Assembly: GCA_032718565.1 (NCBI GenBank)
Contig: JAVGVS010000536.1
Location: 62,001-126,000, forward strand
Direction: 5' to 3'
Length of the DNA stretch: 64,000 nucleotides
Source of the DNA: Distichodus sexfasciatus
Lineage: Eukaryota > Chordata > Actinopteri > Characiformes > Distichodontidae
The notes beneath the pieces are model-generated. The model ran no database searches. It was given only the letters and a program-made list of their open reading frames with translations, and was not told where the DNA came from. Positions 45,407-58,367 of the stretch are shown in pieces. The position numbers and the translations under genes are program-made. Positions within the stretch are counted from its first letter, which is position 1; each line of letters begins with the position of its first letter.

Positions 45407-47802
45407 TCAAATAGAAAACAGGATAAAACCACTGAAAGTGTTGCAGTTTTGCGCATACTCGGTGAGATAATAACCACTGGGTAAGCGGGTATAGACGTTA
45501 TCTCCCGGGTACAGCTCAAGTGTAATGCCGCCCGGTATGAATCTGTGATAGCTGTTGTCATCGTATAGGTACAGCTTGAGCAGCTCCTCATTGTTTCTGT
45601 ACAGATTCACGCCAGCATAGTAGCCGTACTTTCCGGAGCAGCCTGTGAACCTGAAATAGTAGATGCCTCTAACTGGAGCTGTGAAGACTCCTGAAAAACA
45701 CAATCAATTAACATGAAGTTAAACTGTTAAAAAACAGTTAAAACCACTGAGTGCTTTTGGCAAAGAAACTGATTAAGATTAAAACTAGGCATCCACAATA
45801 ATATTGGAATCATATCGCCATCAGCCCAATGCTTAGATTCACCCGATATTTCCAGCTGATATTTGATGTGTTTATTGTATGTGAGAAAGGTAGTGCTTGT
45901 GCCAGGTAATGTCCAAAGTCCAAGGTGGGATTTTATACGACCTGTGCCTTCTGTCGTAAAACATATGCTGTTAAGTTTGTGGCAAAATTTTAAGCATGCA
46001 GTGTAGCAACGTAAAATTTTTAACTTACTTAAATCCCTGTTAGCCACACTTAGCGAATGTGAGCTCACACATGGGCTGTTTTCCGAGCCAGGTACTACCA
46101 CACTTAATAGTATGGTAGGTAAGACATTCTTATCATACTTTTCTATGTGGTAGTATGCATCTCAGGAAATAGCCGGGGTTGTAGCTTAACATCTCTCCAT
46201 GCTCTAGGTCAGAGATCATTAACAGGTGGACCGTGGTCCGGGTCTGGACCCAGAAGCTGTCCCATATGGACCCGGACCCACAGCAAAAACATGTCATGAT
46301 TTAAAATCTGACGGGACGCTTCTATTTTATCCGGCACAGATTTTGTAGTCTTTTGGGTAGTGGTTTAGTGGGTGAGGAAACGCACAGACCAATTGCATGT
46401 AAGTTAACATAGGGCATGACTTTTTCTTAAAATGTTGTGCACCACACTGGAAATGCTCCACCCTCGCTCCACTCTGTTCACACTCACTCAACTTGGCACT
46501 GTTAGAAGTGTGTTAAAGTTGTGGTGCTATTTTGAGCTGTACACTGTGGAACTTTGGCTAGCAAAATATATTGTCTTAATGTACTCGTCTCTGCTTTTTT
46601 CATTTATAAGCATCAGCAGATATAGGCATGAAAAACGTCAGATATCAGCATCGGACAATTCCCATAATCATGCGGCCATAATTAAAACATTCCTCTATGA
46701 GTGTAGACCTGAGTTAGTCTGAGCTTAATCTTGATGATACCTGTCTTTGGGTTGTAAGCTCCTCCGATGTTGGTGATGACATTTGAGTAGACGATATTCG
46801 TGACACCGCTAGATGCAGCTATTGTCGCAGGCAACCCCGCCGTGAAGGCTATTTTTAGTCTTTCTGCACAAACAACCACAAAACAAAAATGTTATATAAA
46901 TGTAAACTTTAAATCTGAATAAAATAATCTCAGTAATCCAACTTTACCTGTGATCTGTCGCTTCAGTTCCTCAGTATCACCTTCATTGGTGGCCATTCTG
47001 CCCTTCAGAGCTGTTTAAATTAAACAACAGCATTTATTACCCATTATTACGTTGTTTTTATATCATATTCACAGTTTTGTGTTTTTACCTGCATTCTCTT
47101 TCTTCAGGTTCTCCAGGTCCTTGTTGCTAGATTGTAGTGTGGCTTGCATACCTAGAGTCAATGAGATGATAATCATCAAAATTTCAAAAATAAACACGTA
47201 AAAATAGATTCAGAGAATATTTTCGCATTTTAACGGTCAAGATTTACCAGCATTCTCTTTCTTCAACTTCTTCAACTGCTTCTCGCTGGCTTCCAGTTTG
47301 GTCTTGGTGTTGCTCAACTCTGCTCCTTGATCTGAGAAATGAAGACGTAAATTTGCCCGTTTACACAGTAAATAACTTTAAGCCATCCTGGCTAAATGAA
47401 GACGTGCATTTTCAGGAAGTCGTCCTAAAATTGAGGGAGTGTCATTGATTTATTACCTGCAATGCCCTTTTTCAGCGCCTCCAAATTACTCTCGGTTTGT
47501 TTAGACAGCTTGATCTGCTTGACCAGTTTGGTCTTCAACTCTGAAAGGATGAAGCAAGAGGTCAAAACTGTTTAAAGGCAGTCTCTGATTTCTGCTGAAC
47601 AAAAGGAAAACCTACCTCCATTCTCCTTTTCCACACGTTTCATTTTGGTCTTCAGCTCCACCAGCACGTTGCCCTGCTCGTATATGATGGCCCTCAGCTG
47701 CTTGAGTTCCGAAGTTGGATCCAGAGCTTCTTCAGACTTTGCACTTTCAGTCTTGTTCTGAAGCAGAAGCAGCAGCAAAGCGGCAACCACGGCTCTCTTC
47801 AT
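45407..47802 (-). CDS. C1q-domain protein gene B, intact, 7 exons, 295 aa
   Basis: Exons on the minus strand: 47802-47616, 47540-47457, 47331-47248, 47151-47089, 47010-46948, 46863-46741 and 45690-45407. All introns are GT/AG and phase 1, and the total is 888 nt. Residues 1-20 (MKRAVVAALLLLLLQNKTES) form a signal peptide. Residues 25-160 are a Leu/Lys/Glu-rich coiled coil (ELKQLRAI, LKKLKKENA, LENLKKENA). Residues about 161-295 are a C1q domain with the usual IAFTAGL, GAYNP, GVFTAP, GIYYFRF and final FSGFILF motifs. There is no collagen repeat, so the protein resembles the coiled-coil C1q-like proteins expanded in fish, thought to be secreted oligomeric recognition proteins. Exact orthology is not assignable. 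A weak TATA-like AATATTAAAG lies about 65 bp upstream. Confidence 0.9.
45800..46680. repeat. Dispersed repeat, copy 3 of 3, in gene B last intron
   Basis: Shares AATAGTATGGTAGGTAAG, CTGGAAATGCTCC and CCCTCGCTCCACTCTG with 227-590, and the AGCATCAGCAGATA..GGCATGAAAAA stretch with 36955-37250. Inside it, 46205-46290 (AGGTGGACCGTGGTCC) looks like an end of another old DNA transposon. Confidence 0.6.
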
Positions 47803-49308
47803 CTTTGCTAGAACCTTCTCTCAACCTTTTGTGTGAATTTCACAATTGCTCTCTGTATTTCCCTTTAATATTAGCACACCGCTGGAGGCGTGATCCCTCA
47901 CTTCCCCGCCATGAGTCATTGCCATGTAAGGTAACGGAGTCACTGGTTACTGGGCAGTCGGTAGCGCAACGGTTCGGACGCTCACCTTGTGATCAGAAGG
48001 CTGCATAAATTAAAGCAAATTTTATCAAAATTTAGCGCATTTTATCAAACTTTATCAAATTGTAGCAAACTGGCCCTTTCAGTCGAGTCCAATTTTATTG
48101 TGAGCAATTGTTAAAAGTGAAAAGGTTGTATGTTTTAAATTTATTTATTTATGTTGGAACCAATCTTTAAGCCTAAATTTGAAAGTACAGTGGCACCTTA
48201 GTTCTCAAACCATATTGGAGTACAAACAATTTTTTGATCAAATTGGAGCTTGGAGAACGAACAAAATCTCACAAAACTAACCAAACGCCGTGTCATGTTT
48301 TATACAGGAAACTACAAAATCACATCATTTCCAACCGAGTCGAACAATTCATCACTCAAACAGCATTTTCCATCTTAAAGGTCAGAATTCCAGCATTTAT
48401 TTTGTAAAATCGACCCGACGGCAAATCAACTTGTACGACAAGAACCGTCAATTGATTGGGATCTCTATCTGAACATCACAAAGCTGCTTTGTCATTTCAC
48501 ATGTACATATGTAAAATTGTAAAATTGCACAACAATAGCCAACAATCCAGCACTCAAACAATCACTGTTTCCCAACGACTAAGAGAAGTTTTTCCATATC
48601 CATATGTGGTGTAAAATTACGGAATAGTTTGTGGAATTAAAACAATGTTCAAACAAATGATTTTTACAAGGTATCAGGATTTCGAGGGGTGTTAATCATG
48701 GGGTGTATAGAACAGTGTTCAAATCTAGTTGGATTGTTGCGTTTGTAAGGATAGTAGACTGGACTGTATATAGTTGTATATAGTTGATATGTGTAGTGTA
48801 GGAGTTTACAGCAAATAACATGTAAAGTATCATCGGCATTAGTGGTGGGAATTCCGTCTCTTTCGGCTCCTACGTGGCTCTTCTGATTTTTTTGTTGCTT
48901 AAAATAATTTATTACTAAAAATAACATAAAATGATGTGTATGAATTACTAATGTATACATTATATCAAATGTTTATTATTTATATGGCTTATTATACTTA
49001 AATCTCAGATTGTATGTAAAATATTTATAAACTTTTAACTTTTTACTGTTCTCTCAGAGAGAGGGAGAGAGAGGGGAAAAAAACACAGTGTCTCCAGCTC
49101 CCGTTCAGGAGCTGGTTCCGATCGTTCACTTCCGATCGTTCGTTTCGTTTGTAACAGACATGTCTCTAGTCAAGACTGGACGTAAGGCGACATATGGTCT
49201 ATAATATCACTGCAATTTGGCGATGAGGCCACATATAATTTCAGCTTGTGCATAAACGGTCATAGCAGTTAAAAAGGAAGAGCAGTTTGTAATGATCAAG
49301 AATTGTAA
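47803..49308. other. Intergenic DNA between C1q genes B and C
   Basis: It holds the gene B promoter region, a SINE head fragment (47953-48002, GTAGCGCAACGGTTCGGACG) and AT-rich sequence. From about 48960 a segment (TTATAAACTTTTAACTTTTTACTG, then the AGCTCCCGTTCAGGAGC region) recurs in each downstream tandem unit, at about 53510, 58015 and 62530. No gene was seen. Confidence 0.6.
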
Positions 49309-49331
49309 TTTATTGATGAAGTGTGAAATGA

Positions 49332-50926
49332 TCACATAGAAAAGAGGATGAAACCACTGAAAGTGTTGCAGTTTCCGCCAGATTCCCAGAGAACATGAGA
49401 TTTGAGTAAGCGGGCATAGACAACGTCTCCCGCATTCAGCTGAACTATTGTTCCAGCTTCTCCATATCTAAAATAGCCGTTGTAGTTTTTCTCAGACACG
49501 TAGATAATGTAATGTTGGTTCTTGTACAGATACACGCCAGAGATATAGCCTTGCTGTTTTGAACAGAACGTGAACTTGATGTAGTATACACCGGTCACTG
49601 GTGCTGTAAAGACTCCTGAAATAACACAACGTCAGAGTTAAAATTACTTTTTAGAACTTTTTATTTCTAATATTACTAAAAATGTTAATAGTTTGTGCGA
49701 TTTGGTCTTTCAAAAATATATATATGCAAAATGCAGAGTTAAAATACACTACACACTGAGCCACAATACTACATTGTTTTCTGGCTTTTTTGTATTTTTC
49801 GTCAGCATCAGCTGAGACATGCAGTGTTATCTCGACTGTACCTGTTATTGAATTGTAAGCTCCTCCGACATTGTTGAGAATATTCGGGTAGACGACATTT
49901 GAATCATCACTGAGAGGGCCCTTAGTTGAAGCCAAACCAGCCATGAAAGCTATTTTTGGTCTTTCTGCGCAAACATCAACCACAAAATGAACAGTCCTGG
50001 TACAAGAGCATGTAAATTTGATTCAATTTCTTTCTTTGGTATTCAACTTTTACCTATGGCTGTTCTCTTCAGTTTCTCAACCTCATCTTCACTAGTGGCC
50101 AGTCTGCTCTTCAGAGCTGTTCAGATCACAGTCACAAGTGAAAGTGAGTGATTATTTGTCATTGTGAACACACCACAGCACACAGCGAACCACAACCAAA
50201 TGTGAACCCTGCATTTGACCCATCCGTGAGAGAGCAGTGGGCAACTAACGTGGGCAACGCCCATACCTTGCTAATCAGTACTTCAGTGGTAACTTAACCA
50301 ATCTGTGATTTGAACCAGTGACCTTCTGTTCACACCCAACCGTTACACCACCAACTGCCCCAACATTTATACACAATAGTAAAGTTTAATTAAATGCACT
50401 GTGTTATCAGCTTTAATTCATTAATGCAGATTACCTGTCAAGAACTTTCTGACAAATTGCCACCAATTACTTTCATACTGCATGTGCAAGTGCTACCGAG
50501 TAAGACTATAATGGTTTTATTACCTAAAACCTCTTTTTTAAACCCCTCTGAATTGCTCTCTGCTTCGATCTGCTTGGTCTTCAACGCTGAAAAAAAGAGA
50601 AGCATTGAGGTAAGTCAAAACTATTTAAACACACAAGTTGAAAGTTAAAGTTGCAATAAATCATATTACAACTGCTTGGTTAACACCAGCAACGTGTTCT
50701 AAAGGTTTTTCTCCTGCAAAACATTACCTGCATTCTTCTTTTTTCACATGTTTCGAATTCCATCTTGATGTTAGTCAGCGCGAGTACCCATCTCTTTGAT
50801 GTTCCTCCAGTTGCTTTAGTTCTGAAGCTGGATCCACAGAATTTGTCAGCTCTACACTTTCAGTCTCCTGCAGGTTGTTCTGCAGCAGCAGCAGCAGCAG
50901 CAGGCTACAATCACAGCTCTCTTCAT
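49332..50926 (-). CDS. C1q-domain protein gene C (first unit of tandem array), exon 1 disrupted
   Basis: Minus-strand exons: 50926-50728 (exon 1), 50586-50524 (63 nt), 50116-50054 (63 nt), 49964-49842 (C1q N half, IAFMAGLASTKGPLSDDSN) and 49615-49332 (C1q C half, GVYYIKF to FSGFILFSM). The last four are open and phase 1. Exon 1 begins MKRAVIVA. It then needs about four single-base corrections (near 50903, 50811, 50785 and 50753) to follow the order seen in gene E: poly-Leu, LQETESVE, DPASELKQL and the following coiled coil. A strong TATA box lies upstream and AATAAA downstream. The stalk is shorter than in gene B (two rather than four small exons). A SINE fills the intron between the stalk exons. 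The exon 1 lesions may be consensus errors. Confidence 0.75.
50138..50361 (-). mobile_element. tRNA-derived SINE in gene C intron
   Basis: Read on the minus strand, the head has a B-box-like GGTTCAAATCAC, then GTTACCACTG, then the tail GGTTGTGGTTCGCTGTGTGC. The same insertion stands at the matching intron position in genes D (54650-54845), E (59148-59375) and F (63672-63890), so it predates the tandem duplication. Confidence 0.82.
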
Positions 50927-50973
50927 CTTCACCACAACTGTCTCTCCTACCTTGTATCTAGAATCACACCCTT

Positions 50974-50981
50974 CTTTTATA
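50974..50981 (-). promoter_or_regulatory. TATA box of C1q gene C
   Basis: TATAAAAG in GGTATAAAAGAAGG on the minus strand, about 50 bp upstream of the start codon. The corresponding site in gene E is at 59988-59996 (GGTATAAAAAG). In gene D the site is degraded. Confidence 0.65.
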
Positions 50982-53856
50982 CCTCTTTCATGAGTACAAT
51001 GGTGGGGTGAAGACACCCTCTTCTCCTTCTCCATGTCTGATCAAAAAGAATTGGGGCTGGTGACTCTGCTTTATTAAACACCCATGACTCTGTTGCCTTT
51101 TACTCACCACTGTTTTTGTGATGCACGTGCTGCTCCGTGGACAATTTCATCAATGCCACATTGAACCGGTCTCAGAGACAGTGTTTATTTTTACAGACGT
51201 ACTGTAACATGTACTCATGTTAAACTGCTGCTGATCTTTGCTGATCAAACATTCAATGCAAAAACATTTTATTCCATGATTGTAACTGTAGTTTCTCTCC
51301 CGCAGTGACTAAATGCTACAATATTGAACAGTACTGGCCACATATTACTGATTGTAGTTTATCTCCACTTGATTGCTGTTATTACAGTTTGCTGAATTTT
51401 TGAGCATTATTTGTACATATTATTGTTTGTAGTTTCTCTCCCCTTAACCGCTGTTACAAAATTTGCACATATTATTTTACATTGTACGTATTACTGATTG
51501 TAGTTTACTTTCACTTGACACCTGTTATGACAATTGTACATACTATTAATCCCCTCGCAAGTTAACTTTATAAAAGATCCTGATGTTTTGTGTCTTTGTA
51601 TCTTTTCCTACCACTAATTTAAGGTTATGTTTTATGGTAATATATACAAATTGACTGTTGTTTTGAAACCATGTCATTCCATCTCTCTGTATACATGTTA
51701 ACAGTAGAGATTACAAAGTTTACTTTGACTTTCAGAAGTGTTACTGAAAAAAAACACAATAGTTAAGAAGGTGCGTCTGAGAGCCCACACAGCATCACTA
51801 CATATTCATAATGACCTCTACTACAGACCACATTCATTTCTCTCCTTACTTTGGGATTATAGGCATATAATCCTAATTTTAACACAGTGGTGTTGATCAT
51901 CCCAGGGTGAGAAAGGAATGAGAGGAAAAAAAGAATAAGAGGAATTGCTAGGTTTGTTCAGATCTGAACAGCAACAAGAACAACTCACTTTATCACTAGG
52001 AAGAAGAAACCTAATGTTACTGCTGACCTATGGGGACGAATAATACCTGTTACTAGTGTTCCATCTGTGTGTTATTACATGGCATGGCTTTCTGGATGTG
52101 AGAGAGGACAGGCTCAGCTTTGGGAGCCGTGGGGAAAACATCAGAACAGTCCTGAAGATGAAATCTGCGGAGAAAGCATGGTAATGAATGAGGTGGAGAA
52201 CATTTTTTACATGCAGTGTATTTACTCCTAAGATATTTGGGTCAGTTACAAAAAATAACTGAAACACACAGGCTAAGCAGACAGAAATTAAAGACAAGAC
52301 CTGGAAATTAAAATGTGCATATTTTTGTAGAATTACTTTGGAATGCCTTTTGTTGCAGAAATGGAAGTTTTACCGCTTGCGATGACAGACAAAAATGTTG
52401 CAAGTCACGGTTTGCACATCAGTTCCTGTTCTGATAAGAGGCATGAGAGGATCTGACACAAAGGCCAAAAATGATAAAGTTCCAGTCGACTCCCCAACTT
52501 CTTAAAAATCATCCATAATTTCACTAAAGTTGTCAAACAGAATGTGAGATCGGGTCTGTCAAAAAGAAATATGCAAAATGAATATTATACAATCTAAAAA
52601 GCGCACCAGGGGTGAAGGATAAGCCAGAGGATTATGTATGGTCAGGGTACAAGGTCGGGGTGAAGAACAAAAAATACGGTTCAGCATCAATCTATAACAA
52701 TGAGTCTACAGGTGTAGCAGCCAGACTTGCATGTTTAAACTGAAGACAGTTGCAAAGTGATGGGAAGAAACATTGGAAGTTTGTACCTTTAGAGTAGATG
52801 AATTTTCTCTAACTGGGGATGAGAGGTGTCATTGTGATCACAGCACAGCACAGCACACAGTGCTACAACCCATGTGACCTCTGCGCACTGACCCATCCGA
52901 AGGACCAGTGGACAGCTGACTGAGCAGCACTCAGGGGCTGTGCCTGGGAAGGCATCTTGCTCATAGTACCTTAGTGTTTTCTTGCGATTCAGAGATTCAA
53001 ACTGGTGACTTTCCTATCTGGCGTCTAACTGCCCCAATTACCAGAATCTCACCAGTCTCAACCAAGGCACAAGCGGGAATTGATCCCATGATCTTTGGTT
53101 TACAAAATTTGGCCATCATGCCAGGTCATTAATGATAAAGCTGGTCTCCCTGCTTTTCAGATATGAATGATCAAAACCATCTAAATGAGGTAAGCTCAGC
53201 TAACATCCTCCAATAAACAGCAGCATTTATGAAGTAAACTTTGTCGAATTCTGTGTGGAGTTATCGGGTTCATTGTCTAGAAGGATAGCATTAATATCAA
53301 TATTTATATACTAGAATTTTTGCAATGGTGAGACTTTGGTGATGTGGCTAAAAATAATACTGCTATCTTTTAAGCTATGCAATAAAGGCTATCTCAATAT
53401 ATTCCCTCGTGGAAAGAACATTTCCCACAATAAATCAAAATAAATTTTCAAGTACAAAAACAAATACCCATCTCAATTTGACAAAAAGATGCAATCTCTG
53501 ATTGTATGTAAAATATTTATAAACTTTTTACTGTTCTCTTTCTTTCTTTCTTTCTCTCTCTCCCTTCTCTTTGCCTCTCCCTCTCTTGTTGCTGCTCACA
53601 TGTGTGGGAGAGAGAGAGAATAAACCAAAGAAGTGTCTCCCAGCTCCCATTCAGGAGCCAGTTCCAATCGTTCACCTTCAAGAGTCGTTTCGTTTTGCCA
53701 ACAGACATATCTCTGAGTCAAGACTGGACACCAGTCGACATGTAGCCCTGTCTCATTGCAATTTGTGATGGCATACGATATCACTTCAGCTTGTGCGCCA
53801 GACTGTCACTAGCTGTAAAAAAAGGAAGAGCAGTTTGTAATGATCCAAGAAATTGC
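50982..53856. other. Intergenic part of tandem unit 1
   Basis: The part from 51280 to 51560 holds several diverged copies of a repeat of about 60-70 bp (CATATTACTGATTGTAGTTTA, then CTCCACTTGA and CTGTTA). A SINE lies at 52825-53040. A CT-rich stretch is at 53535-53590. No gene was recognised in 51600-52800. Confidence 0.65.
52825..53040 (-). mobile_element. tRNA-derived SINE, intergenic copy of unit 1
   Basis: Minus-strand SINE of the 26621 family with a CAGCACAGCACAGCAC tail. Matching copies are at 57305-57535 (unit 2) and 61820-62060 (unit 3). Confidence 0.78.
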
Positions 53857-53880
53857 AATTTATTGATGAAGTGTGGGTGA

Positions 53881-55427
53881 TCACATAGAAAAGAGGATGG
53901 CACTGAGGTGTTGCAGTTTCGTGATATTCCCCAGAGAACATGAAGACATGTAAGCAGGTATAGGCAACGTCTCCACGTTCAACTGAAAGTGTAACCCAAC
54001 TGCTGCATAACTGGCATAACCGTGGCGGATTATACTCACACACGAGGATAATGGATTGGTAGGATTAATATACAGATACACGCCAGAGTGGTATACCCTT
54101 TCACTGAACAGGTGTGAACCTGATGTGGTATACACACCAGCCATTGGTGCTGTGAAGATTCTGAAATAACCTAGCGTCAGAGTTAAAATGACTTTTAGAA
54201 CTTATTTCTAAGTTTACTAAAAGTATTAGTAGTTTGTGCTTTTTATTCTTTTAAAAATATATATATATACAAGATGCAGAGATAAAATACAGTGTTTTTC
54301 TGGCCTTTTGTATTTTTTGTCAGCATCAGCTGAGACATGCAGTGTTATCTCATTTGTACCTGTACTGAGTTGTAAGCTTTTGCAACGTTGGTGATGACAT
54401 TCAGTAGGCGACATTTGAAACTTCACTGAGAGGGCCCTTAGTTGAAGTAAACCCGGCCGTGAAGGCTATTTTTGAATCTTTCTGCACAAACATCAACCTA
54501 AAATAGACATTTCTGGTACGAGAGCATGTAAATTTAGGATTCAATTTCTTTCTTTGGTATTCAACTTTTTACCTGTAATGTTCTCCTCAGTTTCTCAACC
54601 TCATCTTCACTAGTGGCCAGTCTGCTCTTCAGAGCTGTTCAGATACAGTCTACAAGTGAAAGTGGTGATATTGCTCGTGTGGACACATCACAGCACAGCG
54701 AACCACAACTAAATGTGACCCCTGCATTTGACCCATCCGTGAGAGAGCAGTGGGCAGCTAATGTGGGCAACGCCCATACCTTGCTAATCAGTACCTCAGT
54801 GGTAACTTAACCGGTCTGGGATTCGAACCGGTGACCTTCTGTTCACTAACTATTCTGCCTGCTTCTTATGATTATACAGCCAGAGTTTAACTAAGCGCAC
54901 TGTTATCGAATTTTAGTTCATTTAATGCAGATGCTTGAACATTGACCCTTTCAGACAAATTGCCACCAATTACTTTTCCAACTTCCATATGCAAGTGCTG
55001 CCCGAAGTAAGACACATAATGGTTTTTATTACTGCAAACCTGCTTTTTAAACCCTCTAGTTGCTCTTCCACTCCTTTGTACCTTTCGATCTGCTTGGTCT
55101 TCAACTCTGGAAAAAAAAGAAAGCGTGAGGTAAAGTCAACTATTTTAACACACAGAGTTGAAAGCAAAAGTTGCAATAAATCATAATACAACTGCTTGGT
55201 TCTTTGCAACAACGTGTTCTAAGGTTCCTCCTGCAAAACAATTACACATTCTTCTTTTTCACATGTTTCAATTCCATCTTGATGTTGGTCAGCGCAGTAC
55301 CCATCTCATACGATGTTCCTCAGTTGCTTCAGTTCTGAAGCTGGATCACAAATTTGTCGCACTTTCGGTCTCCTGCAGGTTGTTCTTGCGCCAACATCAA
55401 CAGCAGAGCTACAATCACAGCTTTCAT
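53881..55427 (-). pseudogene. C1q-domain protein gene D (tandem unit 2), frame broken as given
   Basis: Exon positions by comparison with gene C: about 55427-55242, 55105-55032, 54634-54574, 54481-54360 and 54160-53881. The C1q C-half exon is 280 nt rather than 284 and shifts frame several times. The exon 1 donor reads GAATGTGTAATTG instead of the expected GAATGCAG/GTAATTG. The last acceptor has lost a base (GATTCTGAAAT versus GATTCCTGAAAT). The lesions are scattered single-base or few-base indels, different from those in genes E and F. It could be a pseudogene, but the pattern fits an uncorrected long-read sequence of a working gene equally well. Confidence 0.65.
54650..54845 (-). mobile_element. 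tRNA-derived SINE in gene D intron
   Basis: Same insertion as in gene C (50138-50361), with extra small indels. The B-box region reads GGTTCGAATCCC on the minus strand. Confidence 0.78.
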
Positions 55428-55489
55428 CTTCATCTTCTGCCAACTCTCTCCCCTACCTTGTCTAGAGGTCCACACCCTTCTCTTTTGCA

Positions 55490-58330
55490 CCTCTTTCGCC
55501 CAGGTACAATGTGGTAGGAGTTAAACCTCTTCTTCACTACTCCATATGCGGTAAAAGTATTGGGGCTGGTGACTCTGCTTTGTGGCACTCATGACTGTGT
55601 TGCAATTTACTCACCATGTGTTTTTGTGATGCCACGTGCTGCTCAAAGTGGACAATCTCTCATCAATGCTATTTGGGCTAGTCTCAGAGACAGTGTTTAT
55701 TTTTAAAGACATACTATACCATACCATACCATACTATTACTCATGTTAAACTGATGCTGATCTTGCAAACATTCAATGCAAAACAATTTTATTCCATGAT
55801 TGTAACTGTAGATCTCTCTCCACGTGACTAATGCTACAATATTGAACAGTACTTGTACATATTACTGATTGTAGTTTATCTCCACTTGATTGCTGTTATT
55901 ACAGTTTGCACAATTTTTGAGCATTATTTGTACATATTACTGTTTGTAGTTTCTCTCCCCTTAACCGCTGTTACAAAATTTACACATTGTTTTACATTGT
56001 ACATATTACTGATTGTAGTTTATTTTCACTTGACACCCGTTATGACAATTTGCACATACTATTAATCCTCACATAGTTAACTTTATAAAGATCCTAATGT
56101 TTTGTGTGTGCATCTTTTCCTACCCATTTAAAAGGTTATGTTTTTATAGTATATATAAAATTGGCTGTTTTTGAAGCCATGTCATTCCTCTCTCTGTATA
56201 CATGTTAACAGTAGAGGTACAAAGTTTACTGACTTTCAGAGTGTTACTGGAAAAAAACCTGTAGTTAAGAGAGTGCGTTTGAGAGCCCACACAGCATCAC
56301 TACATATTCTGTAGCCTCTACTACAGACAAAAGCCATTCATTCTCTCTCTCATACCGGGATTATAAGCATATAATCTAATTTTAACACAGTGGTGTTGAA
56401 AGTCAGGGTGAAAAGAATGAGAGGAAAAGAATAAGAAGGTAACTGTAGGTTTTGTTCGAAGATCTGAACAGCAACAGAGGCAACTCACTTTATCACTGGG
56501 AAGAAACTAATGTTACTGCTTTGACCTATAGGGACGAATATTACCTGTTACTAGTGTTCCATCTGTGTGTTATTACATGGCATGGCTTTCTGGATGTGAG
56601 AGGACAGGCTCAGCACAGGAGCCATTAGGGAAAACATCAAAAGAACAGTCCTGAAGATGATACGGAGAAAGCATGGTAATGAATGGTGGAGAACATTTTT
56701 ACATGCAGTGTATTTATAAGATATTTGAGTCAGTTACAAAAAAATAACATAAAACACACGAATAGCCCAAGACAGAGAAATTAAAGACAAGACCTGGAAA
56801 TTAAAATGTGCATATTTTTTGTAAATACTTTGAATGCCTTTTACGTTGCAAAATGGAAGTTTTACACATACGATGACAGGCAGAAAATGTTCTAGTCACG
56901 GTTGCACATCAAGTTCCTGTTCTGAAATAAGGGCATGAGAGGATCACGAGCACAAGGCCAAAAATAGTAAGGTTTGCAATCATCGCTTCTTAAAATCATC
57001 CATAATTTCACTAAAGTTGTCAAACAGAATGTGAGATCAGGTCTGTCAAAACGAAGTGTGCAAAATGAATAGTTATACAAATCTAAAGACGCACCAGGGT
57101 GAAGGATAAGCCAGGATTATGTATAGTCAGGGTACAAGGTCGGGGTGAGCAAAAATAATACGGTTCCAGCATCAATCTATAACAATGAGTCTACAGGTGT
57201 AGCAGCCAGACTTGCATGTTTAAACTGAAGACAGTTGCAAAGTGATGGGAAGAAACATTGGAAGTTTGTACCTTTAGAGTAGATGAATTTTCTCTAACTA
57301 GGGGATGAGAATTGTCATTGTGATCACAGCACAGCACAGCACACAGTGCACCACAACCCAATGTGACCTCTGCCTTTGACCCATCCACGAAGGACCAGTG
57401 GACAGCTGACACAGGCAGCACTCAGGGAGCTGTGCCTGGAAGGCATCTTGCTCATAGTACCTCAGTGGTACCTTTACCGGTCCAGGATTCAAACTGACTT
57501 TCCTATCCTAAATCTACCAACTGCCCCAATTACCCAAGTCTCACCAGTAGTCTCAACCAAGGCACAGCGGGGAATTGATCCATGATCTTTGGTTTACAAA
57601 TTTGGCCCATCATGTAGTCATTAATGATAAAGCTAGTCACCCTGCTTTTTCAGATATAGATAATTAAGCCATCTACAAATGAGGTAGCTCAGCCCCAACA
57701 TCCTCCAGTAAACAATGACATTATGAAGTAAACTTTGTCCAATTCTGTGTGGAATTTATCAGGTTCATTGTCTAGAAGGATAACCCCATTAATATCAATG
57801 TTATATACTAGAATTTTGCAATGGTAGGGCTTTTGGTGATGTGGCTAAATAATACTGCTATCTTTTAAGCTATATTACAATAAAAAGAGCTATCTCAGCA
57901 TATTCCCTCTTTGTGGAAGAGAACATTTCCCATAATAAATCAAAATAAATTTTCAAGTACAAAAACAAATACCCATCTCAATTTGACAAAAAGATGCAAT
58001 CTCTGATTGTGTACAATATTTATAAACTTTTACTGTTCTCTTTCTTTTCTTTCTCTCTCTCCTTCTCTTTGCCTCTCCTCTCTTTGGTACTCTATATCAC
58101 ATGTGGGAGAATAAAACAAAAGTGTCTCCAGCTCCCATTCAGGGCAGAACAATCGTTCACTAAAGATTCGTTTTCGTTTGTAACAGACATATCTCTAGTC
58201 AAAGACTGGACATAACAGAAATGCGACATGTGGCCCATAATATCATTGCAATTTAGCGATGGCGCCACGTCACTTCAGCTTGTGCATGTGAACTGTATAA
58301 AACCTTTAAAAAGGAAAAACAGTTGTAATG
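55490..58330. other. Intergenic part of tandem unit 2
   Basis: Same order as unit 1: ATACTATACCATACCATACC, the CATATTACTG repeats (55795-56070), unrecognised DNA, a SINE (57305-57535), then TTCTTTC-rich sequence at about 58035. No gene was seen. Confidence 0.6.
57305..57535 (-). mobile_element. tRNA-derived SINE, intergenic copy of unit 2
   Basis: Corresponds to 52825-53040; the CAGCACAGCACAGCAC tail is at its low-coordinate end. Confidence 0.78.
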
Positions 58331-58367
58331 ATCAAGAATTGCAATTTATTGATGAAGTGTGAAATGA

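Noticed and set aside
52028..52297. 89-codon open frame in the tandem spacer as a second gene per unit
   Set aside because: The frame is not kept in the other units, has no recognisable domain, and the region carries no splice-consistent exons.
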